64,000 nucleotides of DNA, taken from NCBI GenBank assembly GCA_965223985.1, contig OZ245030.1, positions 2,790,001 to 2,854,000 on the forward strand, written 5' to 3'. This document shows positions 35,390 to 44,104 of this stretch, one piece after another. Under the pieces are notes generated by a model. That model saw only the letters and a program-made list of their open reading frames with translations, was not told where the DNA came from and ran no database searches. The DNA is from JAPPKS01 sp963667895. Its GTDB lineage: Bacteria; Poribacteria; WGA-4E; PCPOR2b. The translations under genes were made by a program, and so were the position numbers. The stretch's first letter is position 1. Each line of letters begins with the position of its first letter.

Positions 35390-35542
35390 TTTGTTCCCCT
35401 AATGATATCTCGTTCAACAAGCATCGATTAAACGTCGACCAAGCAGCAACACCAGCGTTGCCATCATTAAGATGGGTTTCTGTTCCATTTTTTCACAGGA
35501 AACCACTACTTCTGAAGGGGGTTGAATGCGTGGGAATCTGGG

Positions 35543-38284
35543 TTAGTGGGAAACCGACATCGGCACCTTGACAGGTTCTATGCGGACGGGGCAGACTTTG
35601 AGTTCAGCGGTCTGTGTAACCGGGTCATAGCCTGAACCTGTTAGGATGTTCACAGGCACATCGCTGAAGCTGAAGCTGGCGAACACCGTCCCGCGTGGAG
35701 AACGCTTCGTGGCTTTAACTTTGATCTTTACAGATCCACGTGCGCTCGTCATCTGGCACCAACCACCATCCGTAAGTTCCCATTCCTCAACGTCGTTAGG
35801 GTTCACCTCAAGGGCCTCCTCGGACAACAGATAGTTGATGCCCTGCGAACGACCGGTTTGTGTGTGTGTGTGGTAGGACTCAAGTCGGCGACCCGTTGTA
35901 AGCCAGACGGGAAAGTTCTTGTCGATTGTTTCTGCCGGATCTCGATAGTGTAATAGCTTGAAGATGCCACGACCGTTCTCGAACTCATCCTGGTGTAGTA
36001 TCGGTGTGCCGGGGTGCTCTCTGTGAGGAACCGGCCACTGGTACATCCCTTCGTCAATTCGGTCCCAGTCAATACCCGCGTAGAGGGTTGAAACACTACA
36101 GAGTTCGTTGAAAATTTCCTTTGCGTAGCCGAAATCGAAACCCTGGAACCCGAGGCGTTTGGCTATCTGGGAGATAATCCACCAGTCCGGCTTTGCCTGA
36201 CCCGGCGGCGGCATAGCAGCGCGCACACGCTGGACACGACGTTCTGTGTTTGTACATACCCCGTCGGTTTCGCCCCAGGCGGTCGCAGGCAGCACGACGT
36301 CAGCGAGTTGCGCGGTATCAGTTAGGAAGATATCAATCACAACGAGATGGTCGAGATTCCTGAGTGCGTGCTCACAGTGTGCTCGATTGGGATCGGAGAG
36401 CAGTGTATTCTCGCCATCAATAAGCATTGCCCGAATCTGTTCGCCGCAGAGATCGAGCGCCGTTACTTTGGTGATGCCCTTTTCTAGGTCTATGTTGGTA
36501 CCATAGAGAGTATTGAATTTCGCTTGGTTCGCAGGATCGGTGACGGGCTGGAAACCTGGGTAGTTGTTCGGGAGTGCTCCACTATCTCCCGCACCTTGGA
36601 TGTTGTTCTGACCGCGCATCGGGTTAATGCCGGTTCCCTCGCGGCCAATGTTGCCGGTCATAAGGACGAGGTTACAGAGACTCTGTACATTGTCAACACC
36701 ACAGATGTGCTCGGTGATGCCGAGTGTATAATAGATTGCAGCTTTATCCGCCATACCGTACCAAATTGCGGCAAGCTCAATGTCCCTTGCGGAGACACCC
36801 GTAATCGTTTCAGCCCACTCCGGCGGGAATACCTTGACATGCTCAAGAAATTTCTCACTGTCGGTCGTGCGATTCGAGATGAAATCAAAATCGACAAGTC
36901 CCTCACGGGCGATTACGTGCGCCATTGCGAGCAAAAGTGCAACATCCGACCCGACCCGAATCGGGAGATAGAGATTCGATAGGTCTGCGAGTCCAATCCG
37001 CCGCGGATCGGCAACGATAAGCTTAGCTCCCCGTGCAATCGCTTTCTTGAGGCGTGTTGCTGCTACAGGATGACACTCGGTCATATTTGTACCAATGCAG
37101 AAGATAACATCAGGTTTCTCCATGTCAATAAGTGGGTTCGACATCGCACCGCGTCCGATTGTGGCTGCCAGACCGGCAACCGTCGGAGCGTGTCAGGCAC
37201 GGCTACAGTTGTCTATGTAGTTCGTTCCGAAGCCTACGCGGATGAACTTCTGCATCAGGTAAGCTGCCTCACTCGGCGCTCGGCCCGAAGCAACACCGTA
37301 AATACTATGTCTACCGTATTTTTCTCGTGCTTTGTGGAAGCCGTCAGCCGCGCGATCGAGAGCTTCGTCCCAACTCGCTTGGCGGAGTTGACCGTCGTTG
37401 CTGCGAACTAACGGTGTAGACAACCGGTCAGGGTGCTGCACAAAATCGAAGGCGAATTGACCCTTAACACAAAGCGCGCCTTGGTTTGCGGGACCGTCCA
37501 TTGCCGGGTGGATGCCGATGAGCTTATCTTTTTTGGTCAGAATGTCAACCGAGCAACCGACGCCGCAGTAAGGGCAAATCGAGCGTGTTTTCTCGATTTC
37601 GCCTGGGAGATTCTTTGCACGTAGTGCCTTCTTGTCAGCAAGTGCGCCGGTGGGGCACGTCTGTACGCATTGTCCACAGAAGGTGCATGCCGAGTCTTTC
37701 AAAACACCGTTGAACTCAGTCGTAATCTGCGTGTCGAAGCCACGATTCATTACACTGATGGCGTAATCTCCCTCCTGTTCAGCACAAACACGCACACACC
37801 GGTAGCAGGAGATACAAAGATCGTAATCGCGCAGAATAAAGGGATTTTCGTCGTTCGTGTTGCTCACACCGGATTGTTTTCCCTTGAAGCGCCCCGTGCG
37901 TGCCCGGTAGCGTTCGACAAGGGTCATGAGTTCTTGTGACGCATACCCGCGTAGCGGATGGACATCAAGATTTCGGTTTTCGGAGGCGACCATCTCAAGC
38001 AGAACCTTGCGGTGCTTCTCGATTTCCTTTGTTACTGTTTGGACGACCATACCGGGTGTTGCCTTCGTTGTGCAGGAGGCAACCGGATTTCGCGTTCCTT
38101 CAAGTTCGACGATGCAGAGGCGACATGCCCCGAAGGCATCGAGACGGGGATCGTAACAGAGCGTCGGAATATTCTTTCCATGGCGGTGCGCGACATCGTA
38201 AATCGTTTCACCATCTGTGAAGTTCTTCGCCTCGCCATCCAGCGTTATTGTGGCATGCTGCGTTTCTGTCTGGGTCGAATTCAT
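35543..38284 (-). CDS. fdhA: Selenocysteine-containing formate dehydrogenase alpha subunit (NAD-linked type)
   Basis: 913 residues if the in-frame TGA at 37193-37195 is read as selenocysteine (residue 364). Domains in order: plant-type [2Fe-2S] (about 10-90, CRLCIVELEGTRNP), [4Fe-4S] ferredoxin pair (about 150-220, CISCYRCVRVC and CTFCGQCVQTC), molybdopterin-oxidoreductase [4Fe-4S] site (CPYCGVGCSV), then bis-MGD domains to the end. The residue order CSRA-U-HAPTVAGLA matches the formate dehydrogenase active site, and a SECIS hairpin follows. This architecture is that of FdsA/FdhA, the cytoplasmic subunit that oxidises formate to CO2. GGGAG lies before the ATG. The partner NuoE-NuoF-like gene is 107 bases upstream on the same strand. 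A plain ORF finder splits the gene at 37193. Confidence 0.93.
37154..37195 (-). promoter_or_regulatory. Selenocysteine UGA codon and bacterial SECIS hairpin
   Basis: UGA at 37195-37193 is followed by 11 bases, then GGTTGCC, loop GGTCT, GGCAGCC (37181-37163). A lower stem TCCGA/TCGGA lies outside it. The loop GGTCT and the 11-base spacing match what I recall of the E. coli fdhF element recognised by SelB. Confidence 0.93.
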
Positions 38285-38391
38285 TCCGTCTCCCTTTTTC
38301 CGCCGAGCGTTTTTAGCTTAGCGGACATCCCTTGTCATAAAAATTCGGATTCTGCCGTGTGATCACATTGAATCTGCAATTCTATTCTGTC

Positions 38392-40062
38392 TCAAGGCTC
38401 CAAGTGCCGCGCAACTCGTTTTGGAAAATATTTCATCAAGCTGTCTGTAATTAGCGGCGCTGCCATCCCGAGTCCACAGGCACTGGTTGCCTTCATTGCC
38501 CTACCGATGTCTTTCACCTCGCCAATCCATTCCCTCAGATCCTTGGGCCCCGCCTTCCCAGCTAGGCGCTCGGTGAGGCGCTGCGTGCCGATTCGACATG
38601 GAAAACACTTTCCGCATGATTCTCCGGCGAAAAATTCCATTGCACCGCATGCCATTTCGACCATATCCCGACTGTCATCGAACACTATTATCCCACCAGC
38701 GCCGAGCATTGAGCCTTTGCTCTGCACACTTGCCTCATCAAGAGTTACGTCAAGATCCTCTCCTGCGAGAAAGCCGCCTGAGAGACCCGCCATTGTAACC
38801 GACTGAATCGAATGGTTGTCGCGTGGGCCACCTGCCCAATCATAAAGCAGCGTCTTCAGCGGCAGCCCAAACGGCACTTCGTAGTTGCCGGGTTTTCGGA
38901 TATCGCCAGAAAGACTGATTACCTTTGTGCCAGCGTGACCTTTCATCCCGAGCGCCCGATACCAGTTTGCGCCCCGCCGCAGGATTTGTGGTACCGAGGC
39001 GAGGGTCTCGACGTTGTTGACAACTGTCGGCAAATTCTCGTAACCGTGCGTTACCGGATAGGGTGGGCGGTTGCGTGGGAAGGGATGTTTTCCTTCCAGA
39101 CTATTCAGTAGTGAGCCTTCCTCGCCGCAGATGTAGGCACCAGCTCCTCGTCTTAGGTGAATTCGAAAACTAAAATCACCTCCAAGCACCTCCTCGCCGA
39201 GGAAACCGGCTGATTCCGCTTCAGCAATCGCACGTTCGAGAATCTTGAATGTGTCAGGGTACTCATACCGAAGGTAGATAAAGCCGCGTCTTGCACCAGT
39301 GGCGTAGGCTGCGAGGGCCATTCCCTCGATCACAACGTGTGGGTCGTAATCGAGGATTGCCCGGTCCTTAAAGCATCCAGGCTCACCCTCATCCGCGTTG
39401 CAGACAATAGTTTTCGGATTGCTAGGGGCTTCGGCAACCGCTTTCCACTTGAGTCCGGTTGGAAAGCCCGCACCTCCGCGTCCCGCAAGCTTGCTCTTTG
39501 TGACAAGCTCGACAACCTCGTTAGGTCGCATCTTCTTCACAGCCCGCTCAAGCCCTTCGTAGCCGTCGGTTCGGCAGTAGCCCTCAATGTTAGATCTGCC
39601 AGGTGTGCGAATCGAGGCGAAGACGCACTCTTCCATACCGCCCGGATTCGGAGGAGGTAGAGGCGAAGGTCGGGCTGCTAGTGTATCCGAACTTGCTCCA
39701 ACGAGAACCTTGTGCCCTTCAAGAACAGGAACGAAATCATCGCAGCGACCAGCGCAAGGCATCGAAGTTGCACCTTCCTCCCTGAGATCTTCGATGATGT
39801 CTTTTCCACCTCTTAGGCAGCAGACGGGGCCCATACAGACCCGCGGCGCACGTTGCCCCGGGGAGGTACAGGAGAAGTGGTGGTAGAAAGTGACAATGCC
39901 GAAGAGATCTGCCAGTGGAATTTTGAGTCCACGAGCCGCATGCCGGAGGGACTCATCCGAAATAAAACCGTCTCGGTCGTGAAAGGCGTGCAGCAACGGG
40001 AGCAGTGGCGCCGGTTCGCTGCACCAACGCTCAACAAGTTCCTGGTTTGTAGGAGCTGTCAT
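38392..40062 (-). CDS. Formate dehydrogenase NAD-reducing subunit: NuoE-NuoF fusion (HoxF/FdsGB-like)
   Basis: 556 residues from the ATG at 40062 (GGAG seven bases upstream; a TTG at 40092 is less likely). Residues about 5-135 are a NuoE-like thioredoxin fold with [2Fe-2S] cysteines (VCMGPVCCLRGG, MPCAGRCDD). From about 175 it is NuoF-like: GRGGAGFPTGLKW (FMN), GAGAYICGEE (NAD) and the [4Fe-4S] site SCGKCFPCRIG with a later SACGLG. It should pass electrons from the formate subunit to NAD. The separate small NuoE/FdsG subunit is replaced by fusion. Operon partner: fdhA, 107 bases downstream. Confidence 0.93.
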   Translation of the reverse strand: MTAPTNQELVERWCSEPAPLLPLLHAFHDRDGFISDESLRHAARGLKIPLADLFGIVTFYHHFSCTSPGQRAPRVCMGPVCCLRGGKDIIEDLREEGATSMPCAGRCDDFVPVLEGHKVLVGASSDTLAARPSPLPPPNPGGMEECVFASIRTPGRSNIEGYCRTDGYEGLERAVKKMRPNEVVELVTKSKLAGRGGAGFPTGLKWKAVAEAPSNPKTIVCNADEGEPGCFKDRAILDYDPHVVIEGMALAAYATGARRGFIYLRYEYPDTFKILERAIAEAESAGFLGEEVLGGDFSFRIHLRRGAGAYICGEEGSLLNSLEGKHPFPRNRPPYPVTHGYENLPTVVNNVETLASVPQILRRGANWYRALGMKGHAGTKVISLSGDIRKPGNYEVPFGLPLKTLLYDWAGGPRDNHSIQSVTMAGLSGGFLAGEDLDVTLDEASVQSKGSMLGAGGIIVFDDSRDMVEMACGAMEFFAGESCGKCFPCRIGTQRLTERLAGKAGPKDLREWIGEVKDIGRAMKATSACGLGMAAPLITDSLMKYFPKRVARHLEP

Positions 40063-40348
40063 CGTACACTCCAGCTTCCAAGTCAATTTCAATCTTGTAT
40101 TTCAGTGAAAGGTTCTGTATCACCTATTTTGGCAATGTTATCATGCAATAGATTGCATGTCAATCGAATATTGACCATCTTTTTCCCTATTGTTGTATCG
40201 CAATAACATAGATACAGACTTTACTCTTCAAGTTACGAATCTCTTCTCCTTTAACAAGGGGGAGTTGGAGCGGGCGCGGTGTAAAGCGTTCTTGCGATTT
40301 ATATCTAAAAACCGGTAACAACTTGTTACGAAAACAATTCAATGTTTT

Positions 40349-40377
40349 TTGACACTTTTTAGCCTAATTCATACACT
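40349..40377 (+). promoter_or_regulatory. Sigma70-type promoter for the ECF sigma gene
   Basis: TTGACA (40349-40354), 17-base spacer, TACACT (40372-40377), about 70 bases before the ATG at 40446. The 383-base gap 40063-40445 shows nothing else I can support. Confidence 0.55.
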
Positions 40378-40445
40378 TAACGATTAACCGTATTAGATCG
40401 CACTTCAAGTGTGAACACCCCTGTCAATCTGTTCTGGGGAGTGCT

Positions 40446-41063
40446 ATGCGAGTTGACGAGAGATCGAGCGATGCCGAATTGGTGTGTCAAACTTTGGTGG
40501 GCGATAATAGTGCCTTCTCCCTGCTCCACAGCCGCTACGAAGCCCGTCTGCTTTCGTACGCCTTCAAGAAAATGGGTAACCAAGAAGATGCTCAAGACAT
40601 TGTCCAAGAAACCTTTATTGAAGTCTTCCGATATCTGCGAAAACTTGACCGACCGGAAAAATTTGCAGGCTGGATGTTCGTCATAGCATCTCGACTCATT
40701 GCTCAATGGTATCGAAAGCGCCACAAATGGGTTGAGTGTATTTCGGTCTCGCAACGTGTTGATGAAGCGAAGGCGATTGAGGTCGCTGCAACGTTTGCCC
40801 ATCGTCACGCCGAGCAACGAGCAGAAATCACCGACCTGCAAAACGGGCTTGAAATCGCAATCGACAGGCTCCCCGACTCATTACGAGGACCGTTTCGCCT
40901 GCGATATGCGGGGATGAGCTACAAAGAGATTTCCAAAGTTTTGGCTATCACGGACAATGCCGTCAAACGGCGGCTGGCTCGTGCCCGAAAAAAACTGGCG
41001 GCTCTCGTAGATGACAACCGCCACGAACCCAGTTGTAGTAAGGCTCCGGGAAATATGAACTAA
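40446..41063 (+). CDS. ECF-type RNA polymerase sigma factor
   Basis: 205 residues. Region 2 is at about 15-90 (FSLLHSRYEARLLSYAFKKM, EDAQDIVQETFIEVFRYL, GWMFVIASRLIAQWYR). Region 4 is at about 135-190 (IDRLPDSLRGPFRLRYAGM, SYKEISKVLAITDNAVKRRL). GGGGAG lies before the ATG. The next gene starts six bases after its stop. It lacks a recognisable zinc anti-sigma neighbour, unlike the second ECF locus at 45.8 kb. It may control the exported proteins downstream. Confidence 0.92.
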   Translation: MRVDERSSDAELVCQTLVGDNSAFSLLHSRYEARLLSYAFKKMGNQEDAQDIVQETFIEVFRYLRKLDRPEKFAGWMFVIASRLIAQWYRKRHKWVECISVSQRVDEAKAIEVAATFAHRHAEQRAEITDLQNGLEIAIDRLPDSLRGPFRLRYAGMSYKEISKVLAITDNAVKRRLARARKKLAALVDDNRHEPSCSKAPGNMN

Positions 41064-41069
41064 TCCGAT

Positions 41070-41852
41070 GTGAGGAGGTGGCGACCTATATTTACAAATC
41101 GGCAGACACTGTTGCTAGGTAGCGCAGTTCTGCTCGCCGTGTTACTGGTCGCAGGTAGTTATTTCGGACGCCATTGGTTCTATGGTCCCGATGTGGAGCT
41201 TGTACCAGAACATCTGTTGTCGGACAAATCGCGCTCCGTAAGCATGAATCGCCCTGTCCGCGTTTCTGTTTCTCAAGAAACCCCATCGGTGTCAGAGTCA
41301 GAACCAATCAGTAATATTGTCTCAACACTCGACGCAGAGCAGAACGAGGAAGAGGAGTTCGAGGATATGCTAAAGTCCTTCAGCGATGACGAGCTAACAG
41401 CTCTAGCTGAGATGCTTTACGAAGATGAAACGGAATCCAATGGTTTCCCTGAAGTGCCTGAAGGGTATCCATCAAACCTTTCGGTAGTTTGGCTCGAAGA
41501 CTATTTTGACGAGAATCTTCATGCCGACCATGTGATAATGTACCGTGTCGCGATAGAACTGTGGAATCAAGGAGAACACGGTTTTGTAAATGTTACCATG
41601 GATGGGCACACAGGCGGGGTATATCTGCTCTATCCGGGTGTGGTGTACGTTACGAGGGATAGCTATGTTCGTGAAGGTCCTGATGGAGAGCCTATTGAGG
41701 TGCCGTATATCAGTTCGTATCTTGGAATACCTAGCACGTTAGAACCATTGCTAGATAGCGATGGGAGACTTTCAACGGAGTCCCCCGGTGTAGAATTTGT
41801 TGATTACAATGATGCAGGTTATGACCCTGCAACAATTCTTGATGACTACTAA
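41070..41852 (+). CDS. Membrane-anchored protein with new FPEVPxG/IELWNQG domain (copy A)
   Basis: 260 residues from GTG. One membrane segment at about 14-32 leaves only a dozen residues inside the cell, so there is no room for a cytoplasmic anti-sigma domain. A polar, acidic stretch (about 80-125) leads to a domain of about 130 residues starting FPEVPEGYPSNL and containing MYRVAIELWNQGEHGFVNV and VYLLYPGVVYVT. The same domain is in the lipoproteins at 42394 and 43137. The strongest ribosome-binding site (GAGGAGGTGG) lies inside the frame after the GTG, six bases before an in-frame ATA, so the true start is uncertain. Co-transcribed with the sigma factor. Confidence 0.75.
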   Translation: MRRWRPIFTNRQTLLLGSAVLLAVLLVAGSYFGRHWFYGPDVELVPEHLLSDKSRSVSMNRPVRVSVSQETPSVSESEPISNIVSTLDAEQNEEEEFEDMLKSFSDDELTALAEMLYEDETESNGFPEVPEGYPSNLSVVWLEDYFDENLHADHVIMYRVAIELWNQGEHGFVNVTMDGHTGGVYLLYPGVVYVTRDSYVREGPDGEPIEVPYISSYLGIPSTLEPLLDSDGRLSTESPGVEFVDYNDAGYDPATILDDY

Positions 41853-41868
41853 AAAAAGGAGAAATATC

Positions 41869-42231
41869 ATGAAATTGAAAGCGTTGGTTATGTTGAGCGG
41901 TTTCTTGGTGTTGACAACTCTAATTGTTTGTGTTAGCGTGTACGCGTATAATGCTTACGCTTATGCGAGTTCAAGTGGCGGTGGCGCTGGATGTAATGGT
42001 TGGGGGCTTATAAATGGCACATACAGTGTGTTGGTTAAGATTGATGGTAGCATTCCAGAACCCAGAGAAGACCACCAAAAAGGCCGTGGTTATGGGGATG
42101 GCCGCCTTCTTTCTGAGGGCGTTTCAGCGGGCAATCCTAATAACGAATCAGTTTATGGAGAGGGCTACATCAGTGGTGTGGAAGCGGATGGTACTCCTCG
42201 TCATAGGAGAAAGTTTAAACTTTGGCTATAA
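41869..42231 (+). CDS. Small exported protein of unknown function
   Basis: 120 residues from the ATG at 41869, with AAGGAG upstream. A signal segment (about 5-30) is followed by a glycine/serine-rich part (SSSGGGAGCNGWG) and a polar C-terminus. Only 16 bases follow the previous stop, so it belongs to the sigma operon. No family recognised. Its region between residues 38 and 120 has a single cysteine. Confidence 0.7.
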   Translation: MKLKALVMLSGFLVLTTLIVCVSVYAYNAYAYASSSGGGAGCNGWGLINGTYSVLVKIDGSIPEPREDHQKGRGYGDGRLLSEGVSAGNPNNESVYGEGYISGVEADGTPRHRRKFKLWL

Positions 42232-42393
42232 GAGAGAGTTTAATCTTTACTCCCTCCCCTCACCGTGGGTAAAGTAGTAGCGTAGCCAGTGACCCGCGAA
42301 ACTCAGTAAATAGTCGCGAGTGATTAGTGGCGCGCTGAACATTTTAACCGCTGACCACTCTCCACTCCTCCTTGGAGGATTAACAGTACAGTA

Positions 42394-43014
42394 ATGAAGT
42401 CGATTTTCATACTATGGGTTATTTCGATTGCTATATTGGCTTGTGGCGATAGTGACGATAATGGCTCACCTATAATCCATCGCGTTGTGACACCTGAGCC
42501 GGTCGATGACCCCAGTGATTTCCCCGAAGTACCTGAAGGGTTTCCGGAGGATTTGACACCAGTTTGGCTAAAAAAACATTTTGATGAGCAATCTCACTCC
42601 TGCCATGTGATAATGTACCGTGTCTTGATAGAATTGTGGAATCAGGGAGACCACGATTTTGTAAACGCTGTCCTCGCAAACGGTAAGGTTTACCCACTCT
42701 ATCCGGATGTGGTGTATGTTGAATGGGATAGCCATATTCGTAAAATCCCTGATGGAGAATCTATTGAGGTACTGTATATCAGTGGGACCCTCGGTACTCC
42801 TCATGCAACAAGCAAGTTGAATAACAATCTCCGAGGCAAGGTATTTAATGAGGCAGAAATGAAAGAGGTGATGGCGGGTGAAGGTGCTTTTATGGCGAAG
42901 CATCCCGGTCTAAAGTTAGTTGATTATAATAAGGCAGGGCATAAGCCTAAAGATGTTCTTGTTGACTATTGCAATCAACCCGGTAATCGTGCACGTGTCC
43001 CTTACTGTAGATGA
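42394..43014 (+). CDS. Lipoprotein with new FPEVPxG/IELWNQG domain (copy B)
   Basis: 206 residues. Signal peptide MKSIFILWVISIAILAC with lipobox cysteine 17, then an acidic linker ending PVDDPSD. The shared domain starts FPEVPEGFPEDL and includes IMYRVLIELWNQGDHDFVN and YPLYPDVVYVEWD. A C-terminal extension, LVDYNKAGHKPKDVLVDYC, is shared with copy C. Near-identity to copy C at the DNA level shows recent tandem duplication. GGAGG precedes the ATG by about 15 bases. Function unknown. Confidence 0.82.
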   Translation: MKSIFILWVISIAILACGDSDDNGSPIIHRVVTPEPVDDPSDFPEVPEGFPEDLTPVWLKKHFDEQSHSCHVIMYRVLIELWNQGDHDFVNAVLANGKVYPLYPDVVYVEWDSHIRKIPDGESIEVLYISGTLGTPHATSKLNNNLRGKVFNEAEMKEVMAGEGAFMAKHPGLKLVDYNKAGHKPKDVLVDYCNQPGNRARVPYCR

Positions 43015-43056
43015 GCTGGTCGAACCCCGTCATAAACCGCGAATCCCCTTAGAATC

Positions 43057-43107
43057 AGTGACCAGCCGCCAGTGACTAGTGAAACGCATTTAAATTTGCT
43101 GGTCACT
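43057..43107. repeat. Inverted repeat between lipoprotein copies B and C
   Basis: AGTGACCAGC (43057-43066) and GCTGGTCACT (43098-43107) with a 31-base spacer. Related phrases (AGTGACT, CCAGTGACC) are also in the gap before copy B (about 42285-42345), so the spacer was duplicated together with the gene. Confidence 0.55.
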
Positions 43108-43136
43108 GGCACTCTCTACTAGGGCGATTAATAACA

Positions 43137-43775
43137 ATGAAATCAAAGACGACGATTCTCATACTATTGATTATTTCAATCGCCATTTTGGCTTGCGGCG
43201 GTAGTGATGATGATAGCTCTCCTATAATCCATCACGTCGTTACACCTCAGCCGGTTGATGACCCCAGTGATTTCCCTGAAGTACCTGGAGGGTTTCCCGC
43301 AGACCTCAAGTCTATCGTAGTTTGGCTCGCTCCCGATTATCAAGAGGGAGATATGCCCGATCACGAGATAATGTACCGTGTCGCGATAGAACTGTGGAAT
43401 CAGGGAGAACGCAGTTTTGTAAATGTCGTCGGTGATGGACACACCGGTAAGGTTTACCTGCTCTATCCTGACGTAATCTACGTTACGTGGGCCGATCAGC
43501 CGGATGAACTTGGACCTAATGGAGAACCTATGAAATACCTCAGTAGCCACCTTCATACCAATGCTCATGCGGCTCGGCAATTTGCCAGTGATGCGAAAGA
43601 TAAGCTTTTTACCAAAGCAGAGGTGGAAGAGATGATGGCAGGTGAAGGTGATTACATAGCGCAGTATCCCGATCTAATGTTAGTTGATTATGATAAGGCA
43701 GGATATAAGCCTAAAGATGTTCTTATTGACTATTGTAATCAACCCGGAAATCGAACACTTCATTACTGTAGGTGA
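43137..43775 (+). CDS. Lipoprotein with new FPEVPxG/IELWNQG domain (copy C)
   Basis: 212 residues. Signal peptide with lipobox cysteine 20 (SIAILAC), the same acidic linker as copy B (PVDDPSD), then FPEVPGGFPADL, EIMYRVAIELWNQGERSFVN and VYLLYPDVIYVTW, ending DYCNQPGNRTLHYCR. The conserved terminal cysteines shared with copy B could form a disulfide. The best conserved stretch, EIMYRVAIELWNQGE, is nearly invariant across all three copies, even at third codon positions. Function unknown. Confidence 0.82.
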   Translation: MKSKTTILILLIISIAILACGGSDDDSSPIIHHVVTPQPVDDPSDFPEVPGGFPADLKSIVVWLAPDYQEGDMPDHEIMYRVAIELWNQGERSFVNVVGDGHTGKVYLLYPDVIYVTWADQPDELGPNGEPMKYLSSHLHTNAHAARQFASDAKDKLFTKAEVEEMMAGEGDYIAQYPDLMLVDYDKAGYKPKDVLIDYCNQPGNRTLHYCR

Positions 43776-43963
43776 CCCGCTGCCTTTTCACCTCCGATAC
43801 ACAATTGAACATTTCAATCGCACCCCCAGTTTGCGATTACCGCCCGCGCTTAATTCGCTAGCATCTTTGAATCCTCTCACTGCCCCCACCGTGATATGCG
43901 CGCCACGCCGTATACTGCGGAACAACGCGCCCGCCTCAATGCCTTACGCTCTGCATTGCTTCT

Positions 43964-44090
43964 GTATGTTGGGTTAAGCGAATTATTTCAATTGCATTCT
44001 ATTGTAAAATAACGCCGCGATATTAAATCCACACTCCTGCCAAGATACTTTTAGCCTAACCCAACAATCAACTGAGTGGATAGATCGACC
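43964..44090. repeat. Divergent member of the hairpin repeat family
   Basis: It starts TGTTGGGTTAAGCG and ends GCCTAACCCAACAATCAACT. The segment CAATCAACTGAGTGGATAGA (44065-44084) matches 6701-6720 with one change. It occupies most of the 329-base gap between copy C and the RseB-like gene. Confidence 0.55.
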
Positions 44091-44104
44091 TACAAATAAA
44101 GCTG

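Noticed and set aside
37193..37195. Formate dehydrogenase gene as a nonsense-mutated pseudogene or two separate genes
   Set aside because: The TGA lies exactly at the catalytic selenocysteine position, the frame is intact on both sides, and a SECIS-like hairpin with the correct spacing follows.
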